From contig JAENRP010000286.1 of the NCBI GenBank assembly GCA_024741835.1, forward strand, positions 1-51,739: a stretch of DNA of 51,739 bases, written 5' to 3'. Shown here one piece after another: positions 21,738 to 33,341 of the stretch. The notes beneath the pieces were generated by a model. It saw only the letters and a list, made by a program, of their open reading frames with translations, did not search any database and was not told where the DNA came from. This DNA comes from Diplocarpon mali. Lineage: Eukaryota > Ascomycota > Leotiomycetes > Helotiales > Drepanopezizaceae. Position 1 is the first letter of the stretch, and each line of letters begins with the position of its first letter. A program made the translations under genes and the position numbers.

Positions 21738-22690
21738 TATAGAGACCTGAGATGGATAGGTCTTGTGATATATATCATATGATCGGCGCAGGCCGGTAGG
21801 AGGATAAAAGGGCCACCTTCTATATATAGAGATAGCGCGTATCGCTATAGTACTAAATATACCCTATACTTGAGACTTGTTCTTAATATCTTATTTAAGA
21901 GAGCCCGCTTATAGTGCTTCCTCCTCTTGTTTTTAAGTCTTCCCTTAGGCCTATTCTTATATTGTCTCCCCTCTGTTTTATATTAGTGACCTACGCAAGG
22001 ACCGATTTCTTAAGATTTCCGTCCTTATATAACCTTATCGATCTCTTAGTTTGCAGATAAGAGACCGGCCTTTAAAATACGTCTTTAAAATACTTATAGC
22101 ATTTTAATTAACTTTAAAACCCTTATCCTTAATCGCCTAATTACTTAAAACTATCGATTTTCGTTTAGCAACTATTAATAACCTTAGATTTTCCCTTTTT
22201 AGCTTTGCTTTAAAAATCCCTATTTTCTTCCTTAACTCTAAGATTCTCGGAATTTTCAGCTTTTTAGTATAAAAAGTTTAACAAACCTTATAATAGCAAT
22301 CTTAAATAGTAGTAGTTTCAAGTACTTAAGTAATACCAAGCGCAAACTCTAATAGGAAGTGCCTTCTTAAAATCTTTAGAAATCCGAATCTGATAATTCA
22401 GCTGCCTTAGCTTAATAGAACTTTAAAAATTGCCCTAGAATCGTCTCTAAAGACCCCTTTATTCTAAAGACTAATAGGAATTAGCTTAAAGGCTAAGAAG
22501 AATCTTAAATATAAACCTTATCTTAGAAATTAGTCTTAGATTAAGTAAACCTTATCTTATTGCAATTAGTCGCAACGCTCCTATTAGCTGTTTAGCACCT
22601 ACTTAGAATCTCTTAGCAAACTTAAATTAAACTTTTAATAGAATTCGGAATTCTACTCCTAGGCCTAGCCTATAAGTAGAAAGATAAAAA
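21738..22690 (+). repeat. 5' LTR and leader of gypsy B copy 2
   Basis: Matches 1791-765 in reverse. A TATA-like run TATATATAGAG lies at about 21821, in a position comparable to the TATA-like run of copy 1. CATATG motifs lie near 21777. A 23-bp palindrome is at 22655-22677, homologous to 830-852. The inner LTR edge and primer-binding site are not resolved. Confidence 0.55.
22655..22677 (+). repeat. 23-bp palindrome, gypsy B copy 2
   Basis: ACTCCTAGGCC arm and GCCTATAAGT arm; the right arm is RIP-altered. AT-rich flanks (GAATTCT before, AGAAAG after) extend the inverted symmetry. Confidence 0.85.
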
Positions 22691-24190
22691 GACATCCTTA
22701 AACAACTTAAGACTACCACTTACTTTTTTAATATCAACGCTTGAAAATACTAATAATAATAATAATTTTAAACTTTTTACTAACCCTTTATCTAAATCTT
22801 TTTAAACTCGTCTTAGTCACTCTAAGATTGACTCGGATTCTAAACGCTCTTTAAGCCCTTTTAAATTTCGAAGTACTCCTTTTAGCAATTAATCTTATAA
22901 TATTAAAGCTTCCCCTTTGCCTCTTATAGAATCTATTAACCCAGATGGTTAGTATAAAACGATAATAGCCGCATTTAGGACTATTACTAGTCACTTTCCT
23001 CTCCTTAGTTCCCTTAGCGCTCCTCACTTCAAAGGCGCTAATATTACTAATTTCCTTAAGTAATATAAGGAAACTTATTACAATTTTGGTATTATATAAG
23101 AGGATATGATTTTTCGACTTCCTTACTATTATAATTATATAAGTAAGGATATTATCAAGTCCCTCCCTAAATAGAAAACTTATAGTTTATAGGAACTCCT
23201 TATTAAGGCCCTTAAATCTGAATTTCGCAAATTTAACAAATAGCAGATTCGCAATACCTTAGCTTTCTTAAAGGAATTTATTCTAATTACTCGTACTCCT
23301 AAGGAACTTAAAAACTACTATCGGACTTTTACTTATATATCAAATACCTTAATTAGCTAAAAAATACTTAGCGAAGTTGAAAGAGGCCGCCTTTTCTTAC
23401 TTAGATTACCCACTAGCCTTTAAAATAAGATTATTAAGCATTTTAGGATCGATAAGCAAGACCTTATAACCTTTGCCTTATTTAAGGAATTCTCGGCCTT
23501 TACTTTAAAATCAGATTTTAGTAAGAGAACTATTAATACTATAAAGCAGGAAAAAGCCCTTACTCCCTCTTATACTAAAGACCTTAAGAGCCTGGTCCAA
23601 AAACACTCAAAGGCTCTAGAAGTCATAGAGGAGGCAAAGAAGAACCTAGTAGTTATACCTTTCACTCGCAGTCCCGACCTAAGAGTAAGATCTAACCCTA
23701 GAATTAAGGAACTTAAGACCTAATTTGCAGAACTCCAAATCTAGAGCTTAGAAATTAAGATTAATAATCTCTTATAGGAAAAATAGCATATTCCCTAATT
23801 TAGTAATAGGCAAAACTCAGCTACTATAAGCTAATATAATAGTTCCTATTACTAGACTCTTGCTTCTTATTATTCGGAATAACCAGCTAATATAAGAACT
23901 TAACAATTGACTAAAGAAGGAGAAATTAATCCTAACTAGCACTTTACTAATATTAATACTATAGGGTATTAAGGGAATAGTAATAGAAGACGACTAACCT
24001 GCAACTTTTGCAATAATAAAGAACCTAACTGCGCTTTATATAAGTATTATAACGATTGCCCTCTTTTTTATTATTTTATTAACACTAGGATTATATATAT
24101 TAATAAGTATAGGATGCTTTGCATTAGAGATCCTAAGTCAGAAGCTATCCTTATTAAAAAGCACTAGAATCGCTTATAATTATAGACTGT
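22690..24190 (+). pseudogene. gypsy B copy 2 gag
   Basis: The plus-strand frame reads SAPHFKGANITNFLK at about 23020, the conserved Gag segment also seen in copy 1. An alpha-rich capsid-like stretch follows (RKFNKQQIRNTLAFLKEFIL at about 23230; LSEVERGRLFLLRLPTSL at about 23370). This order matches the capsid region of fungal Ty3/gypsy Gag proteins. At 24000-24060 it reads CNFCNNKEPNC followed by YNDC, a Cys-rich segment that probably derives from a zinc knuckle, with His changed to Tyr. A palindrome at 23664-23686 is read in frame as FTRSPDLRV. Stops are TAA/TAG. Confidence 0.65.
23664..23686 (+). repeat. 23-bp palindrome, gypsy B gag
   Basis: Read in frame as TRSPDLRV. Confidence 0.8.
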
Positions 24191-25021
24191 TTAAATAATG
24201 ATATATAGTATAAAATAAGATGAGAATTTAATCAAACGATAGCGTATTATAAATATGAATGCTAAAATTCCAACTTATATATATACTGGTTTAACTAGCA
24301 ACCTACCTAAGGGAGTTCTTAAGGACCTAGCTTCTAATCAAATAGCTATAGAAGTTAGAGGCATCTCTATCTTAGGATAGGTTAATAATAATATATCTGC
24401 TAATATTAATACTACTTCTATATCTAAAAACCCTTGGAATATTTAGCATCCTTCTAGATCTACTACTCCCTTAATACTAATAAAACCAGCTAAAGTCTAG
24501 AAATTAACGCGTATAACTTAGGAATCTTAATATAGAGTCTAAATGCTAAAAGATACTTAATAATCTGGAACCGCAGTAGATAAGGATAAAGCTAATATAG
24601 TAGACGAATTAATTAAAGATATAATAGACGAAAATGGCTCTAAGCTTAAAGATTAAGAAGTTGAAGTTATTATATAGACCCCTAACCTTAAGCGAAAGAG
24701 ATAGATGTTAAAATAAGAGAAATTTGTTAATAAATACGCTAGTTCAACTGCAATAGAGAAAGCTATAGAGAATATCATAGCCTAGCAAATTAACCTTACG
24801 TTTAAAGACCTATTTGGTTTAATTAGACGCTTTAATAAAGTGCTAGGAAAGTATATCCCAGTTACCTTTAAAGATTTAAATAATAATAAGGAAATGGAAA
24901 TTATAATACAAAAGAACTCTAAGAAGTACTTAGCCTTAATCAAATGTCTTTAGATTGCAAAAGATAAAGGAACCTAAAGGTACTACGATATTATAGTAAT
25001 AGCTTTAATATCTTAGAATAT
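24191..25021 (+). pseudogene. gypsy B copy 2 gag-pol linker, 5' side of Copia-2
   Basis: The frame continues with a low-complexity Asn/Thr-rich part, then VDELIKDIIDENG at about 24605 and STAIEKAIENIIA followed by LTFKDLFGLIRRFNKVLGKY at about 24790. The latter matches the 'L-(T/S)-x-x-DL-L-G-x-x-P-x-(F/L)RK' segment found just before the protease in fungal gypsy polyproteins. The frame is cut at 25022 by Copia-2. The aatat duplication at 25017-25021 belongs to that insertion. Confidence 0.6.
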
Positions 25022-25219
25022 TGTCGTGCAGAATGGGCGGAGTCTCCACTTATTCTGAAGACCCTCCATGTGACTCCTGCTAAGTCATAGACTCTCCCTT
25101 TTCTTTCCGAAGTCTCCTTACTATATATATATTAGATAATAATACAATCAATCATCTATATCTATATTAGCAAGCCTTTTAAGCGATCTAATAAAGGCCC
25201 TTTAGCCGACCGCACTATA
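25022..25219 (+). repeat. 5' LTR of Copia-2
   Basis: 198 bp and the best-preserved LTR start of the four copia LTRs. Ends CGCACTATA, directly before the GTTATAAG primer-binding site. Confidence 0.9.
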
Positions 25220-25434
25220 GTTATAAGTCCTATAAGTACTTTAATATACTTTCTCTTCGCATGCAACCGGCTAAAGGGCCTTTTAAGCTCCTAACTGACT
25301 TTTCGAGTATTTATAACAATTTAAAGGACCTTTATTTTCAATTAACAAATCTCTAATTTCCGATCGAATCTCATTTATAAACCTTATTTATATACCTAAC
25401 CTTTTTCACTAGACTCTATTTAAAATGTCTGACT

Positions 25435-28400
25435 CTTTGAGCATCTCCAAGCCTTGCTTTAACACTTCTGCCTTTTAGGTAAAGTAGTTTAGTAAATATA
25501 TATTCTTTGCTAAACTTTATAATATTACTATTTTTGCCGATCTGAGACTCCTATTCAAGTCAATTATAGAGACTAAGCCTTAAGCTCCCTTTATATAAGA
25601 GCTTAAGGAACTGGAAATGGCTAACCTCTGTATAGCATACGCGAGGTTGTATAAAGAGTATGTAATAACTCTATTCGAATAGATTTACGCCCGCTTTCCC
25701 TTAGGAGATCTATTAAAGGCTCCTCCTTTATAGGCTTCTTATAAGGATATTAAGGATAAATATAAAATCCTAATAAAGGAGTACCACTTATGCAAGGAAA
25801 CTTAAAAGACCTAACGCAAATATTATAAGCTACTCTTAGAATAGGTCTCTAAGACCGTTAATGGAACGCTCTTAGCTTCTGCGATGGCTTAAGTATAAAT
25901 CTAAGCTAAGAAGCTCTCCTCTTTAATACCTAATAGAGATACTCCTATAAGTGGAACTATTACTAATAACCTGTATGCCAATTTAGTTAATTAGCAACTC
26001 TTACTCTAAGGCCTAGTATCTATCTTAAAGTATGATATTACGCCTTTTGATAAGGCTATTTAGTCTTAGATAAGGCTTTAATACCGCGACGTATTATATT
26101 AAGGTAAAACTAGGAGAACTAATACTTAGCAGTAGATCTAGGAGTAGTAGGAGGCGTACCGCCTAGTAAAGTAATATAGTCTTCTTAAGATCAAAGGAAG
26201 ATTAGGAGTTACTGACTTTTTAGACTTAGTTATAGTGAAGATCAATCTAAGTTAGGCGACTCGCTTAAAGGAGGAAATTATTACTAATAAGTAGATAGGA
26301 ACCTTATGTAAGTATAACCTAATGCAGCTAAGCCGCGCCCTAGCGGGCATTGAATCTAATAGAGCGATCGATAATAAAGGGCTAGCAGTTTTTGCTACTT
26401 GAGAGTCTCTCTTAGATGCTGAAACCCCTTCGCAGGCTCTAGCGAGCAGCTCTTGAAATCGCTCTATAAGCTTTAAGAGGGAGATCAGGCCTAAGTGCCC
26501 TTATAAAGGCTTTAAAAATCACTATTAGAAGCCCTAGGACTATCGGAAACTATTATATGCTATAGATAAGCGTAAGGAAAATATAAAGGTTCTCCCTTTG
26601 CAAGAGGAGGTCCTACGAATATAAAAGGCTTTAAACGCAGGAGACCAGTTTAAGGGTCTTTGAGTATAGCTTAAGGAGAATGATATTGCGGTAATAGCGA
26701 TTGACAAATTCAAGGGAAAGGCTTTAGCCTCTAGGGAGGACGGTTTAGGTAGTAAAAGGGAGAACTCACTAATCTTTATAGTAATAGATCCCTTTGCCTT
26801 TAACGCTTTTGAAGAATCGTTTAATGTCTACTACCTCTTTAAGCTAAAACGCCACCCGCTCTCCTTAAGTACGCTCCTTAATAATTGCGCAGCTACTTAT
26901 ATTATTAATTCAAAGGATTTACTTATCGTAGGTACCTTCAAGCCTTCTAGCGACTTATAGCAATATATTAAAGCAGGTACCTCAAGACTCCTAATCATTA
27001 GGAGAGGTAATAGATATATAGCAGACTCTCTTCTATAGTATAATAGCTCTCCTATAGGGATGACGCTTCGTAATATTGCTATTATAGAGGAGTTTACTAC
27101 TAATATTATCTTAGAAAGGCTCCTTGCAGATAAGGGTTTTTAATACTCTAGGGTAGACCTCACTTTACGCTCTAGGAGCATTAGAGATTCTATAAAGCAA
27201 GCTTAGTTAAAGCGTTACCATAATCTTGTTTTCTTTAAATATAAGCCTATTAACTATTTGGATCTCCTAAATATGCTTTAATATGACTTCTCTGCCTTAA
27301 TAGCATTTCCTATAGTTGAGACGACGCTTTATAATAGGTTCTAGTCTAGCTATATACCTATTAAGGTGCGGGATAATAACGCGTATACTTAGTACCTTCG
27401 CGCTGGCTACTTAGGCGCAGAGGCTCTTTAAGCGCTAGTCAAATGCGCTAAAGGAGTAAAGATCAGGGGAATACAAAGGCTAGAGTGCCTTATATATATA
27501 GTAGCGTCTGCTAGGTAAGTTATTTCTTGCGCTACCTTTGAGAACTGATCTTTAAGGCCCTTCTTTAGGATCTCTTAGGATCTCTTTAACTTTTTAAACA
27601 ATTTGTATAACAGTTGCTCGTAGGTTCTTTTAATTAAGGATAAGTATAGCGGTATACTTTAGACGTTCCTATTAAGATCGAAGGGTAGAGATATAGTTAT
27701 AGAGGTCCTCTAGGCCTTTAAAGCATAAGTGAAACGCTAATATAGGCTTTCCATTTGCAAGATCAGATAAGATAATAATACTTTAATAATCTCCTTAAGG
27801 GAAGACTCTCTTATAGAGTACTAGAGATAGGTAAAAGAGGAGGGAATCGATTTAGAGCTTACTCCCGCCTATATATACTAACCTAATAGAGGCATAGAGC
27901 GAGTAGAAAGGGAGTTGATTAAACGCTCTATTAAAATGAGAATCTACGCCAGGCTTCTAGCGAGCCTTTGGCCAAAGGTTGTAGAGGCTGCTATATACCT
28001 TTATAATATCTCCCTACTCGCTAGGAAGAAGATGATCTTACTAAGCGAGGCTCTCTATAGTTAGTTTAAGCAGTATTTTCAATTTTATAAGCTGCTGCTT
28101 ATTAAGTAGATAATGGCGAGCTTAAAGCCCGACTAGAGTCGCGTTTATATATATAGCGCTTGCGCATACCCTTTAATTAAGGAGAGGAAGGCGGGGAGGG
28201 ACCGCCGAACCTTTAAAATTGAACTATAAAGGCACCTAGGTTACTTAGTTAGATATATCACCTCTAATATTTATAGAATCTAGGTTCTTATGCTCTAGCG
28301 AGTAATAACAACTTATAATATTAAATTCGATAAGTCTCTCTTCTATAGTCCAAAAGCTAAGCGCGCAAACCCTATATCGCGCTAAGAACTTAAGATAACC

Positions 28401-31050
28401 CTCCAATTGATTAGAGAGGAAGAGGGAGCTTAGGATGCTAAGTTCGAAGGCATTTTTAAGGAATTAGAGCTTATCGCAGGGCCGAATGCAATCGCTGTAG
28501 AAGAAGCCGCTATATAGGAAGAGCCTGCATTATAAACCGACGCTGCTCTATAGCCTTTAACCAATGATATAGAAGGCCTTAACTTAAATCCAAATTCTTT
28601 AAAAGACCTACTTAGAAACTTAAGGGTAGAAGCAAGCGAACTAGAAGCTACTTCGCTAGTCTTTAAGAAGGCAAATGGCGATTAGAGCTTAAGGGTGATA
28701 ATTCCCTATGGAGGCCTTATTAAAAAAGGAACTGTAGATAACTCTAAAGGAGTCTTTAGAGATAAGTTCTATAGGGCGATCGGCAGATCTTTAGCCGCTA
28801 TTCTACGTAAGAATAGAGATGGCTTAAGGGCTTTAAGATAGAGTCTTCGATTATAAAGGCAGGCCTTAGTAAACTCTAGTAGAAGGCTAGAGGCACTGCT
28901 GCCGAGATCTAGGAGAAGCTCTAATAGTCTTATAAGAAGCGACCTAGTAAGAGGAATAGGCCTTAATAATACGATACCTTAAGTTGTAATACTAGCTTAG
29001 AGACTATAGGCTTAGGAGATAGAGCTACTTAGACTCTTAAAGGAACCTCTAGCAATAATAAAAATAGAAGAAGAGACCTATAGAGAAAAGCGCAAAGAGG
29101 AACTCCCTTTTCCTAGGCAAAAGAGGATAAAACGCTTAAGCGTTAAGTAATAGGAGACTTTAAAAGTATATACTACCGCTTTAGAGCATATGCTCTCTTA
29201 AAGCAATATTGATTTACCCTACTCCCTATATATGCAAGAGTTTATATTAACCTTTTAAGCGAATAAATAGATAAAGGAGAATAGGAAGGACTATTTAATA
29301 GTTTATATAATTGTTAAAGCTGCAGTTGATAGTTGGGCAAAGGATAGAGCGCAGTCTCTTAACCGCCTATAGTACTAAGGCTTTCTACTAAAGCCTTTAA
29401 AAGGATGGCTGGACTTAGAGAAGCACCCTTTTAGCAAATGATTTAAAGAAGGAGGGCGCTAGAAGATTAGGAATTTAGAATCTCAGAGTTGCTAGAGAAT
29501 TATATAAAGGGATTACTCAAAGCCCTTGCCAATACTATTAAAATGGGTTTTTACTTATAAGGTCAATAGCTTTAGCGAGCTTCTAAAGTGCCGATTATAG
29601 CTAGTTATGCAAAAGGATCTTTAAGATAAAGCTTCAATTTTCTCAACCTACGCAGCTACGCTTATAGCAAGGTCTTTTAAGGTACTAATAGCGCTTACTG
29701 CGTACTTTAATATAAAAGTAAAGCAGTTCGACGTCGTTAACGTATTTGTTAACGCTCTTAGAGACCTAAGGAGTACTTTAATCATATGCTTCCTATTAGA
29801 TGGCTTTAAGCGCCTTAGTATAATAATAGAATTGGACTGCGCGCTCTATAGGCTGAAAGACTCTTTAGTACTATAGTATAGGAACTTTGCAAGAACGCTT
29901 AAGGGCCTTTAACTTAAGCCACTAGGCGAGGAGCCTTGTATTTTTATAATAAAGGATCGCATAGTCTTTATAGCGTTTTATATCGACGATATTCAAGTGT
30001 TATATAAGGCCTTTAACCTAGATCAAGCGACTCATCTGATTAAAGACTTAAAGAGGGCGTATAAGCTTACTATTATAGGAGATATCTCCTAGTTCTTTAA
30101 AGTAAGGATTATTTAAGATAGGAAGGTAAAGAGGATCTCCTTAGTTTATAATACCTATATTAAGAAGATCGCTTAAAAGTTCAGAGCTGATATAGGGAAA
30201 GTGCCTAGTACTCTACTATTAAAGAAGGAGTTTGTTAAGAACTTAAGATAAGCTTTCTTAAAAAAGGTAAAGGAGTATTAAAAGAAAATAGGTTTTATTT
30301 TCTATATGGCGATTATAATACACCTGGACGTTGCGTTCGCAGTCTCTTAACTGTCTTTCTTCCTAACTAATCCAAGCTTTAAGTACCTCTTAGCCGCGGA
30401 CTGGACGCTTCGATACCTATATAGCACGCGCTTTTTAAGAATTGCCTATAGCTTTAAGGCTAGGGAATACCAACTGGTCGCATCTTTAGATGCTTCTTTC
30501 GAAGATGATCGAGAGACTTGCAGATCCTCTTAGGAATACGTCTTCTTCCTATTTGAAGGACCGATTATTTAAAAAGCGAATCGCCAAGCGACTGTCACGC
30601 TTTCCTTTACTAAAGTAGAACTCTATAGCATAGTTTCTATTACAAAAGAGATAATAGCTATAAAACGCCTCTTTAAGGAGATTTGCATAGACTCCTTCTT
30701 TAAATGGAATATATATTGCAACAATTAATAGACGATTCGGCTAATTATTATAGAGAATGAGAAGATTAAGATAAGCCTTTGATATATTAAAATTAGCAAT
30801 ATATAGATCCACTAGGAGTACTAAAGAGGAAGCTTTTAAATAATCTACCTTCTTACTAGGGAGATGCACGCAGATAGGCTTATTAAGAACCTAGACTGCT
30901 AGAAGTTTAAGAGCTTTATTCGTTTATTAAACCTTTAAAGCTTTTAAATAATCGTTTAACAACTTGTACTTACTAGCGAGTAGTCACTTATTACTAGGAG
31001 ACTTATACTTATAAGCTCCTACTCTCTTATAGTTACATTTATTTGTTTTC
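25435..31050 (+). pseudogene. Copia-2 gag-pol
   Basis: ATG at 25435 opens gag (reading MSDSLSISKPCFNTSAF); the equivalent codon in Copia-1 is ATA. Gag runs to about 26590 and ends in a box reading CPYKGFKNHYQ, probably a knuckle with one Cys changed to Tyr. Protease about 26880-26930 reads LLNNCAATYIINSKDLL. Integrase core about 27590-28020: KDKYSG, RQDNN, then IERVEREL. RT about 29330-30080: the box YIDD is intact at 29979-29990. RNase H about 30400-30900: TKVELYSIVS then IYCNNQQTI, where the CDNQ box has become CNNQ. Gag and RT are in different frames, so a frameshift or indel lies between. More than a dozen TAA/TAG stops make it inactive. Confidence 0.87.
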
Positions 31051-31109
31051 TCTTATAAAGTGCATTGCAAAAGCTTCTCCTTTTTTAAAAATATAAGAAT
31101 AGGTAATAT

Positions 31110-32392
31110 TCCTAAGCCGCTATTGTAAGGCGCGACCCTTCCTCAGATCCTTTTAGCTAGGGCTAAGAGCTGCGAAGCTATAGCTATAAGCTTCGCATAG
31201 ATCTCCTTTTAAGAGAGGCCCAGAGGCACTCCCTTAGCTAAAGGCCCGCTGGCAAATATACTAGCGACGGCAGGGGTAAAGGCAGGAGGTGCGGCAAAGG
31301 CGGTAGCGAAGGCAGGAGCGGCAATAGCAAGGGCTAAGGAGACAAAGGGAGATACAAAGGGGTCAGCGGCAGTAGCAGTAAAGATAGGAGTAGTAGTAGC
31401 AGTAAGTAGGGGAAATAGGGCAGTAGAGGATAGGCTAGTAGCAAACGCAAATAGGATACTAAGAGCAGGGGAGGCAATAGTACTACTACTCGCAAGAGTA
31501 GCAGGCCCTTTTAGCACTAGGGTCCAATTGCTCCTATCTTTTAAAAATTAGCCTAAAACTTAACAAGACTTAATAAGACGTACTATAGAAGCTCTAAAGC
31601 GCACCCTTTATTGCATTTAGCAGTAGCGCTACCTCCTCCTTAAAGGCGCCGCAGGCGCGGGCTGATACAATAGCCTCTTAAGAAGTAAGGAGAGGTCCGC
31701 TAGCCTGCTAGCAGCTATTGCTTAGCACTGCATAATAAATGTAACGCGCACTAAAGGTGCTATTAAAGTACTGATAATCGAGATTGCTAATGCTCTTGCG
31801 TACGATATAACGCATGCACGCGTTATCGCGCTCTATTATAGGCTTAGGCATATAGCGCGCAATAGGAGCAGGGCTCTTAAGTGGCAGTAGCAGTAGTAAA
31901 GGCGGCAGCGGTAGCAAGGACAGCGGCAGCAGCTTATTACTTAGCAGGCGCTAAGAGGACTAGGATAGGGTTCCAGCTTCCGCAAGAGCGCTAGCAACCT
32001 AGCGTAAAGTCAGTATAACGTAAGGTATAAGGACTCCAAGGGTCTTACTTTACAAAGGCGGCTAGGGCTATAATAAGCAGGAGTTCCTTTTATATTTAAA
32101 ATTATTAGTATAAAGACGATATTTTAAATAATAAAGGAGGGTTGTTTTTAAAAGAAGGGAAAGAGAACCTCTGCGATAGAAATACTCTATAGGAAGCCTA
32201 ATAGAGCACTAGCGTAAAATCGCAAAGATTCCTAAGCGCGCTTATTGCCTATAGCAACCCTTCTCATTTTAAAAGGAACGACCTCTAAAGGGGCAATATA
32301 TAAGATAGAGCCTCTTTTCTTTATAACTGCTATTCTTTCTTTTATTTTATCTATATAGCTAAGCGATTCTAAGAGCATCGCCTAACTAAGAG
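31110..32392 (+). pseudogene. Extra 3' region of Copia-2, possible third ORF
   Basis: This is the counterpart of 18790-20086. A sense frame reads through KGPLANILATAGVKAGGAAK at about 31243 to LLLARVAGPF near 31505, with no stop for more than 100 codons. The antisense strand is also open here for 102 codons (31209-31517), because the repeated GCN/GGN triplets contain no stops either way. The Gly/Ser triplet stretch at about 31880-31935 differs in length from Copia-1. Two one-base gaps near 32095 and 32125 shift the frame relative to Copia-1. Unknown function, possibly non-coding. Confidence 0.4.
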
Positions 32393-32395
32393 GTA

Positions 32396-32593
32396 TATCG
32401 TATAGAATGGGCAGAGTTTCTACTTATTTTAAAGACCCTCTATATAACTCCTATTAAGTTATAAACTCTCCCTTTTCTTTCCGAAGTCTCCTTACTATAT
32501 ATATACTAGATAATAATATAATCAATCATCTATATCCATATTAGCAAGCCTCTTAAGCGACCCAATAAAGGCCCTCTAGCTGACCGTATCATA
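32396..32593 (+). repeat. 3' LTR of Copia-2
   Basis: 198 bp. Starts TATCGTATAGAATGGGCAG and ends GACCGTATCATA. Preceded by the purine run AACTAAGAGGTA. Confidence 0.9.
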
Positions 32594-33120
32594 AATATCA
32601 ATTGAAATTGTTTAGTAATTGTAATAAAAAGCCCTATTATTATTTATTTTATAAAAGAATTAGTTAAAGCAAAGGCTTTGATCGATTGTAATTTAGAAGT
32701 TAATGCAATAACTAGAAAAGTGGCAGAAATAGCTCAATTAATAATTATTAGCGATCGACTCCTTATTTATTCGACTATCTTTAGATTGAAATACAATTTT
32801 AATAGATAGGTGAAAAACGTAAAGGTTAGAGTTAAAGGAATCGTTAATTACACTGACTTTCTAATAATAGAGAATTCTTCGAATGATATTCTTTTAGGAA
32901 TGCCCTTTATTTTAGAATCTTAGCTAATATTTAACTATCCTAAAGATAGGCTTATAAAAGCTAGCCTTTAGAATATAGATCGATCTTTAAAAGGATAAAT
33001 GGTTATTATAAGAGATATAGCCGAATTTTAAAATAAGGTTTTAGAAAACGATTAGCTAGTATAAGGGCTAGGCTTAATACTAGTAAAGGAAGGCACTTAG
33101 CAAGGAGTTATAGTAAAAGA
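32594..33120 (+). pseudogene. gypsy B copy 2 aspartic protease
   Basis: The plus strand reads ALIDCNLEVNAITRKVAE, with the catalytic Asp codon GAT at 32684-32686 followed by Cys-Asn where D-S/T-G is normal. The flap and second strand follow as VKNVKVRVKGIVNYTDFLII and the C-terminal SSNDILLGMPFI. This arrangement (D-S-G ... ILLGMPF) is diagnostic of retropepsins in Ty3/gypsy elements. The Gly to Asn change would inactivate it. It lies directly after the Copia-2 insertion and continues the linker frame from 24191-25021. Confidence 0.75.
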
Positions 33121-33156
33121 AAGGTAAGTTTGCCGATTTTGAATAATAGCAATTTG

Positions 33157-33179
33157 ACTTATAGTCTTAGACTAAGAGT
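33157..33179 (+). repeat. 23-bp palindrome, gypsy B, after the protease
   Basis: Read as TYSLRLRV; strongly AT-shifted arms. Confidence 0.75.
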
Positions 33180-33318
33180 CAAATCTGGAATTTTGAAAAT
33201 TAGTACAATCGGAGTTTTATTAGCTTAATAATTAAGAAAAAAGAAAAATAAGGTAGAGAAGAGAGTTCGTTTTATAAATTTTGATAATTTATTAATCATT
33301 TTAAAAAACTTAAAAACC

Positions 33319-33341
33319 ACTTATAAGCTAGACCTGCGAGT
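33319..33341 (+). repeat. 23-bp palindrome, gypsy B, between protease and RT
   Basis: Read as TYKLDLRV, only 162 bp from the previous copy and in the same codon phase. Confidence 0.75.

Larger units (their letters stand above)
25022..32593 (+). mobile_element. Copia-2: complete Ty1/copia element, plus strand, inside gypsy B
   Basis: The element has paired 198-bp LTRs (25022-25219 and 32396-32593) and the target duplication aatat at 25017-25021 and 32594-32598. Total length is 7572 bp. Its 5' LTR keeps the unmutated start TGTCGTGCAG. Primer-binding site GTTATAAG follows the left LTR at 25220. Gag-pol order and the extra 3' region are as in Copia-1. Removing it restores the gypsy B linker-to-protease frame, which proves a secondary insertion. 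Confidence 0.94.

Noticed and set aside
31209..31517. 102-codon minus-strand open frame, Ala/Thr/Pro rich, with a similar open frame in Copia-1
   Set aside because: It is antisense to a GCN/GGN triplet-rich sense frame that is also open. Stop-free repeats make both strands open by composition.
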